Assembly: GCA_016291495.1 (NCBI GenBank)
Contig: JAEEXI010000003.1
Location: 185,288 to 249,287, forward strand
Direction of reading: 5' to 3'
Length of the DNA stretch: 64,000 nt
Source of the DNA: Prevotella sp.
GTDB taxonomy: Bacteria; Bacteroidota; Bacteroidia; Bacteroidales; Bacteroidaceae
Shown here: one piece after another, positions 8,121 to 16,742 of the stretch
Position numbering within the stretch: position 1 is the first letter of the stretch
Layout of the letters: every line of letters starts with the position of its first letter
The notes under the pieces: generated by a model
Told to the model about the DNA's origin: nothing
The model's input: only the letters and a program-made list of their open reading frames with translations
The model's database searches: none
Translations under genes and position numbers: made by a program

Positions 8121-8945
8121 CTAAAAACTATTGAGCCATGCCTTCAGCTCCAGCATCATTTCAAAATGATAAGGGAATGACTGCAGAATGCCGAAGCCAT
8201 GCCCTCCTGAGGGGTAACTGTGGAAAGAGGCAGGTACTCCACAATGACTGAGTTCCTCATAATAACTGATGGCGTTGACTGGGGGTACGGCCTTGTCGTC
8301 GTGGGCAAGGGCAATAAAGGCACGAGGTGTAGAATGCTTCACGTGCTGTTCATTACAGAACTCATTCACCAGTTTACGCTTGGGTTTCTTTCCCAACAGG
8401 TTATCACGGGAGCCCTGATGGGTCATGCCCTGTTCCATAGAGATGACGGGGTAGAACAATATCTGGAAATTAGGAGCGGCATCACCCGTGGAATGCGTAG
8501 CTATGGTTGAAGCAAGATGTCCTCCTGCCGAGAAACCCATAATGCCGACTTCCTTCGGGTTGATGTCCCAAGCTGCCGACATACGGCGTACCAAACGCAT
8601 TGCCTCCTCAGCATCTTCGATAGGTACTTTATAGACCCCGTGTGGCATACGGTATTTTAGGACAATGACAGCTATACCCTGTGCATTGAAGAACGGTGCC
8701 CAAGCCGTACCCTCCTTCTCAAAGGCAAGATGTGAATAGCCTCCACCTGGGCAAATCACAATGGCCCGACCTGTGGCAACTTCCTTCTTTGGGAGGAACA
8801 CCGTCACCTTTGACAAGTCATTCGGGTCACCATTGGAAGTCTTTGGAGCACCTTCCCACAAATCCATCTCAAGTCCTTGTTGTGCAAAGGCCAGCGATGA
8901 AACGAATAACATAGACCAAACGGATAGAATTTTCTGTATTTTCAT
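8121..8945 (-). CDS. Secreted alpha/beta-hydrolase esterase (BD-FAE / acetylxylan esterase-like)
   Basis: 274 residues from the ATG at 8945; the frame continues to 8969 but that runs into the promoter. Signal peptide MKIQKILSVWSMLFVSSLAFA. Motifs: oxyanion CPGGGYSHLA, nucleophile elbow GFSAGGH, acid loop AHDDKAVPP and catalytic His in YPSGGHGFG. This is the pattern of the esterase/lipase-like alpha/beta hydrolases found in polysaccharide-degrading Bacteroidota (acetylxylan or feruloyl esterases). Divergent from a second carbohydrate esterase at 9023 with back-to-back promoters, so the two probably act on esterified plant glycans. Substrate not proven. Confidence 0.85.
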   Translation of the reverse strand: MKIQKILSVWSMLFVSSLAFAQQGLEMDLWEGAPKTSNGDPNDLSKVTVFLPKKEVATGRAIVICPGGGYSHLAFEKEGTAWAPFFNAQGIAVIVLKYRMPHGVYKVPIEDAEEAMRLVRRMSAAWDINPKEVGIMGFSAGGHLASTIATHSTGDAAPNFQILFYPVISMEQGMTHQGSRDNLLGKKPKRKLVNEFCNEQHVKHSTPRAFIALAHDDKAVPPVNAISYYEELSHCGVPASFHSYPSGGHGFGILQSFPYHFEMMLELKAWLNSF

Positions 8946-8963
8946 AATTTCTTGTTTTGATGT

Positions 8964-8993
8964 TTGCAAAGATACGAAAAATCATTATCTTTG
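8964..8993 (+). promoter_or_regulatory. Promoter of the sialate O-acetylesterase-like gene
   Basis: TTG at 8964-8966 and TATCTTTG at 8986-8993, 19 bp apart. The -33 box abuts the -7 box of the divergent promoter (8967-8974), so the two polymerases should exclude one another. Confidence 0.7.
8967..8974 (-). promoter_or_regulatory. -7 box of the minus-strand esterase promoter
   Basis: CAAAGATA on the plus strand is TATCTTTG on the minus strand, placing transcription start near 8960 and the ATG at 8945. No clear TTG -33 box is seen at the expected distance. It overlaps the spacer of the plus-strand promoter. Confidence 0.65.
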
Positions 8994-9022
8994 CACCATC
9001 ATTCGACTAAAAACTTTTAACG

Positions 9023-10483
9023 ATGTATAAACGAATTCTATCATTGGCTGTTCTTGCCTCTCTCGCTTTCCATGCACAGGCAAAAATTAAGTTGTCACAT
9101 CTCGTAGGCGACAACATGGTGATTCAACAAAATACAGACGTGCGTCTATGGGGATGGGCAAAGCCTAACAGTACCGTCACGGCAACTACTTCCTGGAATC
9201 AGGAGAAGAGTACGGTCAAGGCTGGAAAGGACGGACAGTTCCTGTTGACTGTCCATTCACCCAAGGCATCTTATACGCCGTTGCACATCACCTTCTACGA
9301 TGGTGAAAGTGCCGTTACTATTAATAATGTACTCGCGGGTGAGGTATGGGTCTGTGCTGGCCAGTCGAATATGGAGATGCCTGTCAAGGGTTTCGGTATG
9401 TGTCCTGTGAAAGACTATAACTATCATATCCTCGATGCCGTCAACTCAAAGGGGGTACGTAGTATCAAGATTCCCAGTGTGATGGCGGCAAGACCTCTCA
9501 ATGACGCACAATGCCAGTGGCGAGAGTGTACTCCCAAGACGGTAGGAGAATTTTCCGCAACAGGCTATTTCTTTGCCCGCCTATTGAGTCGCACCCTTGA
9601 TATTCCTGTTGGCATCATCGAGGCAAACAAGGGAGGAACACGTGTGGAGAGCTGGCTGACGAAGGAGAACTTGGAGAAATATACCAACGATCCTACTGAT
9701 TCTGTGGAGATCTGCAAGAAATGGGCGGAGTGGGACTACCACCGTTCTCTTTTGTGGGGTAACGGAACCTTCAATCCCATTCTGAACAGCACCATCAAGG
9801 GTATCATCTACTATCAGGGATGTTCGAACGTGGGTGACCCTGGCGACCAGTATTCCCAACGTATGAAACTGTTGGTGGACCAGTGGCGCAGTCAGTTCAA
9901 GCTGGGTGAGATTCCTTTCTATTTCGTACAGATAGCCCCTTGGGCGTATGATGACGGCGATGTCAATGCCATTAGCGGAGCCCTGTTACGTGAACAGCAG
10001 TACAAAGCCGCTCAGATAATCCCTAACAGCTCATTGGTCTGCACCAACGACCTCGTCTTTCCTTATGAGTATTCGCAAATTCATCCTGCACAGAAGCAGC
10101 CTGTTGGTGAGCGTCTTGCCTTTACCGCCCTGCATCGTGACTACGGTTATGAATACGTCCAGTATAAGAGTTCGTCATTTAAGGATATGACTATCAAGGG
10201 TGATACCATCCTCATCCATACTGAGGATAACTACTGGTGTGATGCTCCTTTTGAGCAGATGGAGGGTTTTGAGATTGCTGGAGCCGACAAGGTTTTCTAT
10301 CCTGCTACCGCGAAACATTTCTGGCAAGCAGGCGGCGGTTATTGGGACGAGGCTATTGCCATTACCTCACCTAAGGTGAAGAACCCTGTCGCTGTGCGCT
10401 ATTGCTTCAAGAATTTCCAGATTGGCAATGTCAAGAACGGAGGAAACCTGCCTTTGTTCCCCTTTAGAACGGATAATTGGTAA
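9023..10483 (+). CDS. Sialate O-acetylesterase-like (SASA/DUF303) carbohydrate esterase
   Basis: 486 residues with signal peptide MYKRILSLAVLASLAFHAQA. SGNH-type blocks: AGQSNMEMP (nucleophile Ser, residues about 113-121), NKGGTRVESWL, IKGIIYYQGCSN (the usual form is YQGESN, here Cys replaces Glu), and HPAQKQPVGERLA with the C-terminal His. These mark the SASA family, which removes O-acetyl groups from sialic acid or xylan (CE6-like). Secreted to the periplasm or surface. Divergent from another esterase. Exact substrate is unknown. Confidence 0.87.
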   Translation: MYKRILSLAVLASLAFHAQAKIKLSHLVGDNMVIQQNTDVRLWGWAKPNSTVTATTSWNQEKSTVKAGKDGQFLLTVHSPKASYTPLHITFYDGESAVTINNVLAGEVWVCAGQSNMEMPVKGFGMCPVKDYNYHILDAVNSKGVRSIKIPSVMAARPLNDAQCQWRECTPKTVGEFSATGYFFARLLSRTLDIPVGIIEANKGGTRVESWLTKENLEKYTNDPTDSVEICKKWAEWDYHRSLLWGNGTFNPILNSTIKGIIYYQGCSNVGDPGDQYSQRMKLLVDQWRSQFKLGEIPFYFVQIAPWAYDDGDVNAISGALLREQQYKAAQIIPNSSLVCTNDLVFPYEYSQIHPAQKQPVGERLAFTALHRDYGYEYVQYKSSSFKDMTIKGDTILIHTEDNYWCDAPFEQMEGFEIAGADKVFYPATAKHFWQAGGGYWDEAIAITSPKVKNPVAVRYCFKNFQIGNVKNGGNLPLFPFRTDNW

Positions 10484-10495
10484 AGATAATACAAA

Positions 10496-11038
10496 ATGGA
10501 GAATCCTCATCCTCTAGAGAAATTCGCTTACTGCCCGATTTGTGGCAGTAAGTTTTTTGTAGTCCATAACTTCAAGAGCAAGAAGTGTTTGGACTGCGGT
10601 TTCGTCTATTATGCCAATCCCTGTGCTGCTACTGCGGCCTTCATCGTCAACAGCCGTCATGAGATGTTGGTGGTGCGTCGTGCCAAGGAACCTGCTAAAG
10701 GTACCCTTGATCTGCCTGGCGGCTTTGTGGATATGTATGAGACTGCTGAGGAAGGTATGAGACGTGAAATCAAGGAGGAGACAGGACTTGAAGTCGACAA
10801 GATAGAATACCTCTTCTCCAGTCCTAACGTTTATCAATACAGCGGACTGGGTGTCCATACTATTGATATGGATTACTTGGTGCGTGTCCCTAACGACAGC
10901 CAGGTACGTGCTGCCGATGACGCCGCAGAGTGCCTTTGGATTCCCATTCAGGAAATCCATCCAGAAGAGTTCGGGCTCCTCAGTATCCGCCATGCCGTCG
11001 AGCGCTTTATCGCCCATCTTCCAGGTGAATATCGTTAA
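10496..11038 (+). CDS. Nudix hydrolase with N-terminal zinc ribbon
   Basis: 180 residues. N-terminal CPICGSKF ... KKCLDCGFVYYANP (residues about 14-42) is a four-cysteine zinc ribbon like that of NADH-pyrophosphatase-type Nudix enzymes. The Nudix box is complete: G-FVDMY-E-TAEEGMR-REIKEETGL, fitting Gx5Ex7REUxEExGU. It should cleave a nucleoside diphosphate linked to another moiety; the substrate (NADH, ADP-ribose, other) cannot be read from sequence. Starts 12 bp after the esterase, likely cotranscribed. Confidence 0.88.
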   Translation: MENPHPLEKFAYCPICGSKFFVVHNFKSKKCLDCGFVYYANPCAATAAFIVNSRHEMLVVRRAKEPAKGTLDLPGGFVDMYETAEEGMRREIKEETGLEVDKIEYLFSSPNVYQYSGLGVHTIDMDYLVRVPNDSQVRAADDAAECLWIPIQEIHPEEFGLLSIRHAVERFIAHLPGEYR

Positions 11039-11087
11039 TAAAAGTAAAAAACTACTATATATATAAGGTGTAACCAAAACTTTTCTC

Positions 11088-11095
11088 TACTTTTG
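11088..11095 (+). promoter_or_regulatory. -7 box for topA
   Basis: TACTTTTG matches TAnnTTTG, 28 bp before the topA ATG. No obvious TTG at the -33 distance. Confidence 0.6.
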
Positions 11096-11122
11096 CAGCC
11101 CGAAACATAATTTTATCAAGAT

Positions 11123-13435
11123 ATGCAAAAGAATTTAGTGATTGTAGAGTCGCCTGCCAAGGCTAAGACAATCGAAAAGTTTTTGGGTAATGACTTCAAG
11201 GTCATGTCCAGTTATGGACACATCCGTGACCTGAAGAAAAAGGAGATGAGTATCGACACTACGACTCTCGAACCCGAATATGAGATTCCTGAGGAAAAGG
11301 AGAAGCTCGTCAAGGAACTGAAATCCAACGCCAAGAAGGCAGAGAAGATATGGCTCGCATCCGATGAGGACCGCGAGGGAGAAGCCATCTCCTGGCATCT
11401 GTGTGAGGTGTTAGGACTGGATGAGGAGAAGACCAACCGTATCGTATTCCACGAGATTACCAAACCTGCTATCTTGGAGGCTATCGAACACCCACGTCAT
11501 TTGGATATGAATCTGGTGAATGCCCAGCAGGCTCGTCGCGTTCTAGACCGTCTGGTAGGTTTTAAACTCTCCCCCGTATTATGGCGTAAGGTCAAGCCTG
11601 CTCTCTCTGCAGGTCGTGTACAGAGTGTTGCCGTACGCTTGATAGTAGAGCGTGAGCGAGAGATACAGAATTTCAACAGCGAGCCTTTCTATAGTGTGAA
11701 TGGTACCTTTGCCATCACGAATGCTGACGGCTCACAGACTGAGGTAAGGGCTTTGCTCGGTACCCGTTTCAAGACCCATGAAGAGGTAGAGCTGTTCCTA
11801 GAGAAATGTAAAGAGGCTACCTATACTGTCGAGAGCGTCAGCAAGAAGCCTATGAAGCGTACTCCTGCTCCTCCTTTCACCACATCGACGCTGCAACAGG
11901 AGGCTGCCCGTAAACTGGGATTTTCTGTCAGTCAGACGATGATGGTGGCACAGCATCTGTATGAGAATGGACGCATCACCTACATGCGTACTGACTCTGT
12001 CAACCTTTCCGGACTCTGCATCAATGCCAGCAAAGAGGAAATCAAGAACCTCTATGGTGAGGAATATAGCAAGTCACGCCAATACCGCACCAACGCCAAG
12101 GGTGCACAGGAGGCTCACGAGGCCATCCGCCCTACCTATATGAACCAGACGGAAATTGAGGGTACTGCCCAAGAGAAGAAACTATATGACCTCATTTGGA
12201 AGCGTACTATTGCCAGCCAGATGGCAGACGCGGAGATTGAGAAGACAACAGTCAATATTACTGTCAGTGGTACTGACGAACAATTCGTTGCCCAAGGTGA
12301 GGTTGTCAAATTCGACGGTTTTATTAAGGTCTATCGTGAGTCCTTTGATGACGAGGAACTGCAAGAGGAGGAGTCAAGCCATATTCTCCCCCCATTGAAG
12401 AAAGGTCAGGAGCTGACTCGCAGGGAGATATTGGCTACAGAGCGTTTCAGTCAGGGACCTGTCCGCTATACGGAGGCTTCCCTGGTACACAAACTGGAGG
12501 AATTAGGCATTGGCCGTCCCTCAACCTACGCTCCTACCATCTCCACCATCCAGCAACGTGACTATGTTCACAAAGGCGACAAGAAAGGTGAAGAGCGCAG
12601 TTATACGATTGATGTCCTGAAAGGCAAACAAATCAAGCAATCTGTCCGCAAAGAGATGGCAGGTTCCGACAAAGGAAAACTCCTGCCTACTGATATCGGT
12701 ATTGTAGTCAATGACTTCCTGATGGAGCATTTCACAGACATCATGGACTATAACTTCACGGCAAAGGTGGAGCGTGATTTCGATAAGATTGCAGAAGGCA
12801 AAGAGAAATGGACGAGTATGATGAAACTGTTCTACAAGAGTTTCGAGCCTACTGTGGAAAAAACCATCAATGCCCGTCAGGAACATAAGGCAGGAGAGCG
12901 CCAGTTGGGTATCGATCCCAAGAGCGGACGCCCTGTGTTTGCCAAAATCGGTCGTTTTGGACCTGTCGTTCAAATTGGTGCTGCCGACGATAACGAGAAA
13001 CCGCAATTCGCCCAGTTGCCCAGTGAGATGAGTATGGAAACCATGACGCTGGAAGATGCTTTGGAACTCTTCAAACTGCCTCGTACCGTCGGAGACCTCG
13101 AAGGTCATCCTGTTGTCATTGGCACTGGTCGTTTCGGACCTTATATCCTCCATAAGAAGAAATACACCTCACTGCCTAAGGGTACCGATCCGATGACAGT
13201 GACCTTAGAAGAGGCTGTCGCACTGATTAACGAAAAACGTCAACAGGAAGAAAAACGCCATCTGAAGATATTCGCAGAGGATAGTAAACTGGAGGTTATC
13301 GATGGTCGTTACGGCCCCTACCTCTCTTATGACGGTAAGAACTTCCGTTTGCCGAAGAATCTGCACCAGCGTGCAGCAGAACTGACTTATGACGAGTGCA
13401 TGAATATCATCAACGCACCTGCTAAGAAGAAATGA
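11123..13435 (+). CDS. topA: DNA topoisomerase I (type IA)
   Basis: 770 residues. Toprim start LVIVESPAKAKTIEKFLG and acidic ASDEDREGEAISWHL; active-site tyrosine in NGRITYMRTDSVNLS (about residue 291); GIGRPSTYAPTI follows. In place of C4 zinc fingers the C-terminus carries repeats of the zinc-less type (LGIDPKSGRPVFAKIGRFGP; VVIGTGRFGPYILH; VIDGRYGPYLSYDGKNFRLP), usual for Bacteroidota TopA. Relaxes negative supercoils. Overlaps aroK by 4 bp (ATGA), so the two are translationally coupled. Very secure. Confidence 0.97.
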   Translation: MQKNLVIVESPAKAKTIEKFLGNDFKVMSSYGHIRDLKKKEMSIDTTTLEPEYEIPEEKEKLVKELKSNAKKAEKIWLASDEDREGEAISWHLCEVLGLDEEKTNRIVFHEITKPAILEAIEHPRHLDMNLVNAQQARRVLDRLVGFKLSPVLWRKVKPALSAGRVQSVAVRLIVEREREIQNFNSEPFYSVNGTFAITNADGSQTEVRALLGTRFKTHEEVELFLEKCKEATYTVESVSKKPMKRTPAPPFTTSTLQQEAARKLGFSVSQTMMVAQHLYENGRITYMRTDSVNLSGLCINASKEEIKNLYGEEYSKSRQYRTNAKGAQEAHEAIRPTYMNQTEIEGTAQEKKLYDLIWKRTIASQMADAEIEKTTVNITVSGTDEQFVAQGEVVKFDGFIKVYRESFDDEELQEEESSHILPPLKKGQELTRREILATERFSQGPVRYTEASLVHKLEELGIGRPSTYAPTISTIQQRDYVHKGDKKGEERSYTIDVLKGKQIKQSVRKEMAGSDKGKLLPTDIGIVVNDFLMEHFTDIMDYNFTAKVERDFDKIAEGKEKWTSMMKLFYKSFEPTVEKTINARQEHKAGERQLGIDPKSGRPVFAKIGRFGPVVQIGAADDNEKPQFAQLPSEMSMETMTLEDALELFKLPRTVGDLEGHPVVIGTGRFGPYILHKKKYTSLPKGTDPMTVTLEEAVALINEKRQQEEKRHLKIFAEDSKLEVIDGRYGPYLSYDGKNFRLPKNLHQRAAELTYDECMNIINAPAKKK

Positions 13436-13959
13436 GACGTATCATCCTCATTGGTTATATGGGGTCAGGGAAGACCACCATTGGAAAGGCGCTCTCCAAA
13501 GAGACTGGTATGATGTTCTATGACTTGGACTGGTACATTGAGAGTCGGATGCGCAAAACGGTGACACAAATCTTCGCAGAACGAGGAGAAGAAGGATTCC
13601 GCAAGATAGAATACAACATGCTACATGAAGTGGCTGAGTTTGAGAATGTCATTATCAGCTGCGGAGGCGGCACTCCTTGTTTCTTTGACAACATGGACTA
13701 TCTGAACCAACAAGGGGATGTGTGCTACCTGAAAGCTACCCCAGAGGTGCTTTACAATCACCTGCTGATGGGTAAGGTGGAGCGCCCTTTGATCAAAGGG
13801 AAAAGCCCAGAGGAACTCATTACCTATATCACAGAGCAGGTAGCAAAGCGCGAAGAGTTCTATACCAAGGCACGCTATACCCTCGATGTCAGTCTGATGG
13901 ATAATTACGAGAAGATCCAAATCAGCGTTTCTGCCCTGCGCGAACTATTAAAACTATAG
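13432..13959 (+). CDS. aroK: Shikimate kinase
   Basis: 175 residues, start overlapping the topA stop. Walker A GYMGSGKTTIGKAL at residues 7-20; shikimate-binding DLDWYIESR and GEEGFRKIE; CGGGTPCF; LID region KVERPLI. Phosphorylates shikimate to shikimate-3-phosphate in chorismate and aromatic amino acid synthesis. Length fits the family. The stop codon lies in a 9-bp word array (ctat at 13945, 13954, 13963, 13972). Confidence 0.95.
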   Translation: MRRIILIGYMGSGKTTIGKALSKETGMMFYDLDWYIESRMRKTVTQIFAERGEEGFRKIEYNMLHEVAEFENVIISCGGGTPCFFDNMDYLNQQGDVCYLKATPEVLYNHLLMGKVERPLIKGKSPEELITYITEQVAKREEFYTKARYTLDVSLMDNYEKIQISVSALRELLKL

Positions 13960-13980
13960 CCACTATCGTCACTATAAAAA
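13945..13980 (+). repeat. 9-bp word array across the aroK stop codon
   Basis: ctat recurs at exactly 9-bp steps (13945, 13954, 13963, 13972): ctattaaaa, ctatagcca, ctatcgtca, ctataaaaa. It spans the last aroK codons and the gap to speA. Confidence 0.6.
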
Positions 13981-13990
13981 ATAAAGAAAG

Positions 13991-15883
13991 ATGAAGAAAT
14001 GGACGATTGAAGACTCTAAGGAGCTCTACAACATCAATGGCTGGGGAACCAGTTACTTTGGTATCAACGACAAGGGTAATGTCTATGTGACCCCTTGTAA
14101 GGATGGTACTCAGATTGATATCCGCGAAGTGATGGACGAACTGTCGCTGCGTGATGTCCAGTCTCCCGTATTACTACGATTCCCTGATATTCTCGACAAT
14201 CGTATCGAGAAGACGTGGAGTTGTTTTAAGAAAGCAGCGAAGGAATATGACTACAAGGGTGAGAACTATGTGGTCTATCCTATCAAGGTGAACCAGATGC
14301 AACCTGTTGTCGAAGAGATTATCTCGCATGGGCGCAAGTTCAATTTGGGATTGGAGGCTGGTTCGAAGCCTGAGTTGCATGCTGTCATCGCCATGCAGTG
14401 TCAGAGCGACTCCATCATCATCTGTAATGGTTATAAAGACCAGAGTTATATCGAGCTTGCCTTGCTTGCCCAGAAAATGGGTAAGCAAATCTTCATCGTT
14501 GTAGAGAAGATGAACGAGTTGGAGATTATCGCAAAGGTGGCAAAAAAACTGAATGTACGTCCGAATATCGGCATCCGCATCAAACTGGCCTCCAGCGGTA
14601 GTGGCAAATGGGAAGAGAGCGGTGGCGACGCTTCCAAGTTCGGACTGACGAGTGCAGAACTCCTGGAAGCCTTAGAGATGCTGGACAAGAAAGACATGCG
14701 CGATTGTCTGCGTCTCATCCATTTCCATATTGGTTCACAGATTACAAAGATACGCCGTATCCAGACGGCATTGAGGGAGGCTTCGCAGTTCTATATCCAA
14801 CTGCACAAGATGGGTTATAACGTCGACTTCGTCGATTGTGGAGGTGGCTTGGGTGTCGACTATGACGGAACCCGCTCTCCTTCCAGCGAGAGCTCTGTCA
14901 ACTACTCTATTCAGGAGTATGTTAACGACTGTATCTATACCTTCGTTGATGCCGCCAACAAGAACGAGTTGCCTCATCCTAATATCATCACGGAGAGTGG
15001 CCGCTCTCTGGCAGCCCACCATTCTGTATTAGTCATCGACGTGCTGGAGACGGCAAGTTTGCCTGAGATGCCTGAGGAATTCGAGCCAGACGAGAACAGT
15101 CACCAATTGGTGAAAGATCTTTATGAGATCTGGGACAACCTGTCACCCCGTAATGTACTGGAAGACTGGCACGATGCAGAACAAATCCGCGAAGAAGTAC
15201 TTGACCTTTTCAGTCATGGTATCGTCGACTTGAAGACACGTGCCGAGATAGAAGCTATGTATTGGAGCGTCTGTCATGAGATCAATGCATTGGCCAAGAA
15301 CCTCAAGCATATCCCTGAGGAACTGATGAATATCGACAAACTGCTTGCCGATAAGTATTTCTGTAACTTCTCGTTGTTCCAGAGCCTCAGCGACTCTTGG
15401 GCCATCGACCAGCTGTTCCCCATTATGCCTATCCAACGACTGACAGATCGTCCTACCCGCAATGCTACTTTACAAGATATCACCTGCGACTCAGACGGCA
15501 AGATTGCCAATTTCGTGACGAATCGCAACAATTCGCATTCACTGCCTGTTCATCCTCTGAAGAAGAACGAACCCTATTACTTAGGCGTTTTCCTCGTGGG
15601 AGCCTATCAGGAGATTCTTGGAGATATGCATAACCTGTTTGGTGACACTACTGCCGTACATATCTCCGTGAAGGACAACGGCTACCATATCGACCAGATA
15701 ATCGATGGTGAGACGGTAGCGGAGGTTTTGGAATATGTACAGTATGAGCCTAAGAAACTTGTCCGTCAACTGGAAATCTGGGTGGCCAAGAGTGTGAAGC
15801 AAGGTAAGATTACTTTGGAGGAAGGTAAGGAGTTCCTTAGCAATTATCGTTCAGGACTTTATGGTTATACCTATCTGGAATAA
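13991..15883 (+). CDS. speA: Biosynthetic arginine decarboxylase
   Basis: 630 residues, the usual SpeA length. PLP-binding lysine in YPIKVNQMQPVVEEI (about residue 100); GLEAGSKPEL; HFHIGSQI; DCGGGLGVDYDGT; ESGRSLAAHHSVLV; and the catalytic cysteine region CDSDGKI toward the C-terminus, then LGVFLVGAYQEILGDMHNLFGD. Converts arginine to agmatine, the first step to polyamines. It neighbours argB, so the pair handles arginine-related metabolism. Stop codon overlaps a 9-bp CTAG array. Confidence 0.96.
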   Translation: MKKWTIEDSKELYNINGWGTSYFGINDKGNVYVTPCKDGTQIDIREVMDELSLRDVQSPVLLRFPDILDNRIEKTWSCFKKAAKEYDYKGENYVVYPIKVNQMQPVVEEIISHGRKFNLGLEAGSKPELHAVIAMQCQSDSIIICNGYKDQSYIELALLAQKMGKQIFIVVEKMNELEIIAKVAKKLNVRPNIGIRIKLASSGSGKWEESGGDASKFGLTSAELLEALEMLDKKDMRDCLRLIHFHIGSQITKIRRIQTALREASQFYIQLHKMGYNVDFVDCGGGLGVDYDGTRSPSSESSVNYSIQEYVNDCIYTFVDAANKNELPHPNIITESGRSLAAHHSVLVIDVLETASLPEMPEEFEPDENSHQLVKDLYEIWDNLSPRNVLEDWHDAEQIREEVLDLFSHGIVDLKTRAEIEAMYWSVCHEINALAKNLKHIPEELMNIDKLLADKYFCNFSLFQSLSDSWAIDQLFPIMPIQRLTDRPTRNATLQDITCDSDGKIANFVTNRNNSHSLPVHPLKKNEPYYLGVFLVGAYQEILGDMHNLFGDTTAVHISVKDNGYHIDQIIDGETVAEVLEYVQYEPKKLVRQLEIWVAKSVKQGKITLEEGKEFLSNYRSGLYGYTYLE

Positions 15884-15917
15884 CTAGTAAATCTAGTTCA
15901 ACTAGTAAACTAGAATA
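15882..15917 (+). repeat. 9-bp CTAG word array starting at the speA stop
   Basis: CTAG occurs at 15884, 15893, 15902 and 15910 (steps 9, 9, 8). The 10-mer aactagtaaa is repeated at 15882 and 15900. It fills the 40-bp gap between speA and argB. The same 9-bp CTAG spacing is seen in frame within the DEAD-box helicase gene (30925-30982). Confidence 0.75.
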
Positions 15918-15923
15918 AAGAAA

Positions 15924-16700
15924 ATGAAAGAAAAACTAACAATAGTAAAAGTGGGAGGAGCTGTGGTCGAAGACGAACTACAGCTCTCTCAGCTGTTAAA
16001 GGACTTCTGTGCCATTGAGGGGCGCAAGGTCCTGGTACATGGAGGTGGGCGCAAAGCTACCAAAATGGCAGAACGGTTGGATATTGAGACGCAGATGATT
16101 AACGGACGACGCATCACGGATGCTGCTATGCTGGAAGTGGTGACAATGGTCTATGGTGGTTTGGTCAATAAAAACCTGGTGGCCCGTTTGCAGGCAAATG
16201 GCGTCAATGCCCTCGGACTTACTGGTGCTGATGCCAATGCCATTCTCAGTCACAAGCGTCCTATTAAGGATGGTATTGACTACGGCTTTGTTGGCGACGT
16301 TGAGAGCGTCGCACACGAGACATTAAGCCATCTCATCGAAGCAGGTATTACCCCTGTAATGGCACCCCTGACCCACGATGGCGAAGGACACATCCTCAAT
16401 ACCAATGCCGATACGATAGCTTCTGAGACAGCTAAGGCCCTTGCAAAAATCTATGATGTGACGTTGATTTTCTCTTTTGAGAAAAAAGGTGTGCTCCGCC
16501 ATCCTGATGACGATGAGAGTGTGATTCCCGTTATCACCCACGAGGACTTCGAGCGTTACAAGGCTGACGGAACCATCTCTGGTGGTATGCTGCCTAAGAT
16601 AGAGAATGCCTTGAAAGCGGTAGATGCTGGTGTTTCCAAAGTTATCATCACCCTCGCTACTGCCATTGACGGACTTCACGGAACAGTCATTAAGCAATAA
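15924..16700 (+). CDS. argB: Acetylglutamate kinase (possibly succinylglutamate kinase)
   Basis: 258 residues. Amino-acid kinase fold: VKVGGAVVEDE at the start, LVHGGGRKAT, NGRRITD, VNALGLTGADANA, LNTNADTIA, and ISGGMLPKIENAL. Phosphorylates N-acyl-glutamate in arginine synthesis. In Bacteroides the pathway runs through N-succinyl intermediates, so the acyl group may be succinyl here; the sequence alone does not decide. No extended C-terminal or N-terminal helix of arginine-inhibited ArgB is seen. Confidence 0.94.
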   Translation: MKEKLTIVKVGGAVVEDELQLSQLLKDFCAIEGRKVLVHGGGRKATKMAERLDIETQMINGRRITDAAMLEVVTMVYGGLVNKNLVARLQANGVNALGLTGADANAILSHKRPIKDGIDYGFVGDVESVAHETLSHLIEAGITPVMAPLTHDGEGHILNTNADTIASETAKALAKIYDVTLIFSFEKKGVLRHPDDDESVIPVITHEDFERYKADGTISGGMLPKIENALKAVDAGVSKVIITLATAIDGLHGTVIKQ

Positions 16701-16702
16701 AT

Positions 16703-16742
16703 CGCAATAACGTTATCCCGTTATAGCGTAATAACGACTAAA
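16703..16742 (+). repeat. 8-bp word array filling the argB-sigma gap
   Basis: Words cgcaataa, cgttatcc, cgttatag, cgtaataa, cgactaaa start at 16703, 16711, 16719, 16727 and 16735 and end exactly at the ATG of the sigma gene (16743). ataacgttat (16707-16716) is also a perfect palindrome. Confidence 0.65.
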
